This document shows, in pieces, positions 14,943 to 15,250 of a DNA stretch of 15,250 nt. This DNA is from Actinomycetes bacterium (GTDB taxonomy: Bacteria > Actinomycetota > Actinomycetes > Mycobacteriales > Micromonosporaceae), in assembly GCA_023437285.1 (NCBI GenBank), contig JAEZGP010000297.1, positions 1 to 15,250 on the forward strand. Direction: 5' to 3'. Position 1 is the stretch's first letter. Every line of letters begins with the position of its first letter. Made by a program: the position numbers and the translations under genes. The notes below the pieces were generated by a model. The model made no database searches, was not told the origin of the DNA, and saw nothing but the letters and a program-made list of their open reading frames with translations.

Positions 14943-15250
14943 CTAGCCCGGGTCTGCACCCAGCAGTCGCGCCGAGGCCGCCTCCTGGGCGAGCCGGCGC
15001 AGCGCGTTGAGGAGCGCCTCGCCGAGGACGGTGCCGGTGACCACGCCCTCCACCATGGCGGCCGGCTCGTTGCGGGCCACGACCGCGGCGACCTCGGCGG
15101 CCGCCACCTTCTCGGCGGCCTCCGTCCACACGGGCAGGTTGGCGAGCAGGTCGTCCTGGCCGAGGGCGCGCAGGGCGGCGATCGCGTCGGCCGCCGCGTC
15201 GCGGGCGGGGGCCCGCTCCTGCACCCACCAGCCGCGCTCGGCCACCAGGG
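14943..15250 (-). CDS. Unrecognised protein, C-terminal part (5' end outside window)
   Basis: An open frame entering from the right edge and ending at TAG (14945-14943). About 102 codons are visible. The sequence is Ala-rich and helical (DAAADAIAALRALG, EAAEKVAAAEVAAVVARNEP, EALLNALRRLAQEAA) and begins near the edge as LVAERGWWVQER. No family is recognised. A GTG at 15245 could be a start, but the frame stays open to the edge and no SD can be judged, so I treat it as partial. It lies 10 bp upstream of the aldo/keto reductase on the same strand, which suggests co-transcription. Confidence is in its being coding, from codon usage and operon spacing, not in any function. Confidence 0.6.
   Translation of the reverse strand, partial: LVAERGWWVQERAPARDAAADAIAALRALGQDDLLANLPVWTEAAEKVAAAEVAAVVARNEPAAMVEGVVTGTVLGEALLNALRRLAQEAASARLLGADPG

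Noticed and set aside
14940..14945. TAGGGT 7 nt before the aldo/keto reductase ATG as a leaderless -10
   Set aside because: Its TAG is the stop codon of the preceding co-directional gene and the two genes are only 10 bp apart with AGGG/GAGG available as SD, so operon transcription explains it better.

Overview
High-GC (about 70%) actinobacterial chromosomal DNA. A hand count gives 72% GC at 7021-7080. Pointers to Actinobacteria are the futalosine-pathway gene mqnA, a SigK/RskA-type ECF sigma and anti-sigma pair, a HelD-family helicase, a complete paaABCDE operon, frequent GTG starts, and promoters whose -10 lies 6 nt from the start codon (leaderless mRNAs). The genus cannot be fixed from this window; a filamentous actinomycete (Micromonosporaceae or Streptosporangiales-like) is a guess.

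Layout. 1-331 (-): N-terminus of a RecQ helicase, cut by the window edge. 456-728 (+): small GlsB/YeaQ-type membrane protein. An 18-bp stem hairpin (782-820) separates it from a convergent HelD-like RNA polymerase-associated helicase (824-2785, -). 2991-4566 (-): hipBA toxin-antitoxin operon in visibly lower-GC DNA (57% at 3121-3180), preceded by three or four evenly phased operator palindromes. 4856-5704 (+): mqnA (chorismate dehydratase), apparently leaderless. 5736-6791 (-): membrane-anchored beta-lactamase-fold serine hydrolase. 6958-10414 (+): paaABCDE, the phenylacetyl-CoA epoxidase, with tight start/stop overlaps. Its control region carries a perfect 9-bp inverted repeat, and a 48-bp palindrome sits inside paaD. 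10456-11719: a lower-GC convergent pair, a DUF488 protein (+) and an unrecognised 278-aa protein with a Cys/His cluster (-), overlapping tail to tail. 11939-13263 (+): ECF sigma factor (sigK-like) with its RskA-type anti-sigma, behind a promoter that looks like a SigK target (CCATCC...CCGAATA), hence probably autoregulated. 13302-13976 (+): single-pass membrane protein of unknown function. 13949-14932 (-): aldo/keto reductase. 14943-15250 (-): 3' part of an unrecognised gene.

How the genes work together. PaaA/B/C form the di-iron epoxidase complex, PaaE delivers electrons from NADPH, and PaaD matures Fe-S clusters. The phenylacetyl-CoA ligase and the downstream ring-opening enzymes are not in the window, and neither is a PaaR/PaaX regulator. 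HipB should repress hipBA through the operator array and neutralise HipA. RskA should hold the sigma factor at the membrane until a signal releases it to transcribe its own operon.

The items most deserving a second look are the phased hipBA operators, the palindrome inside paaD, the paa control repeat, the SigK-type autopromoter, and the uncharacterised DUF488 / 278-aa pair. No RNA genes, CRISPR arrays, insertion sequences or replication origins were seen.
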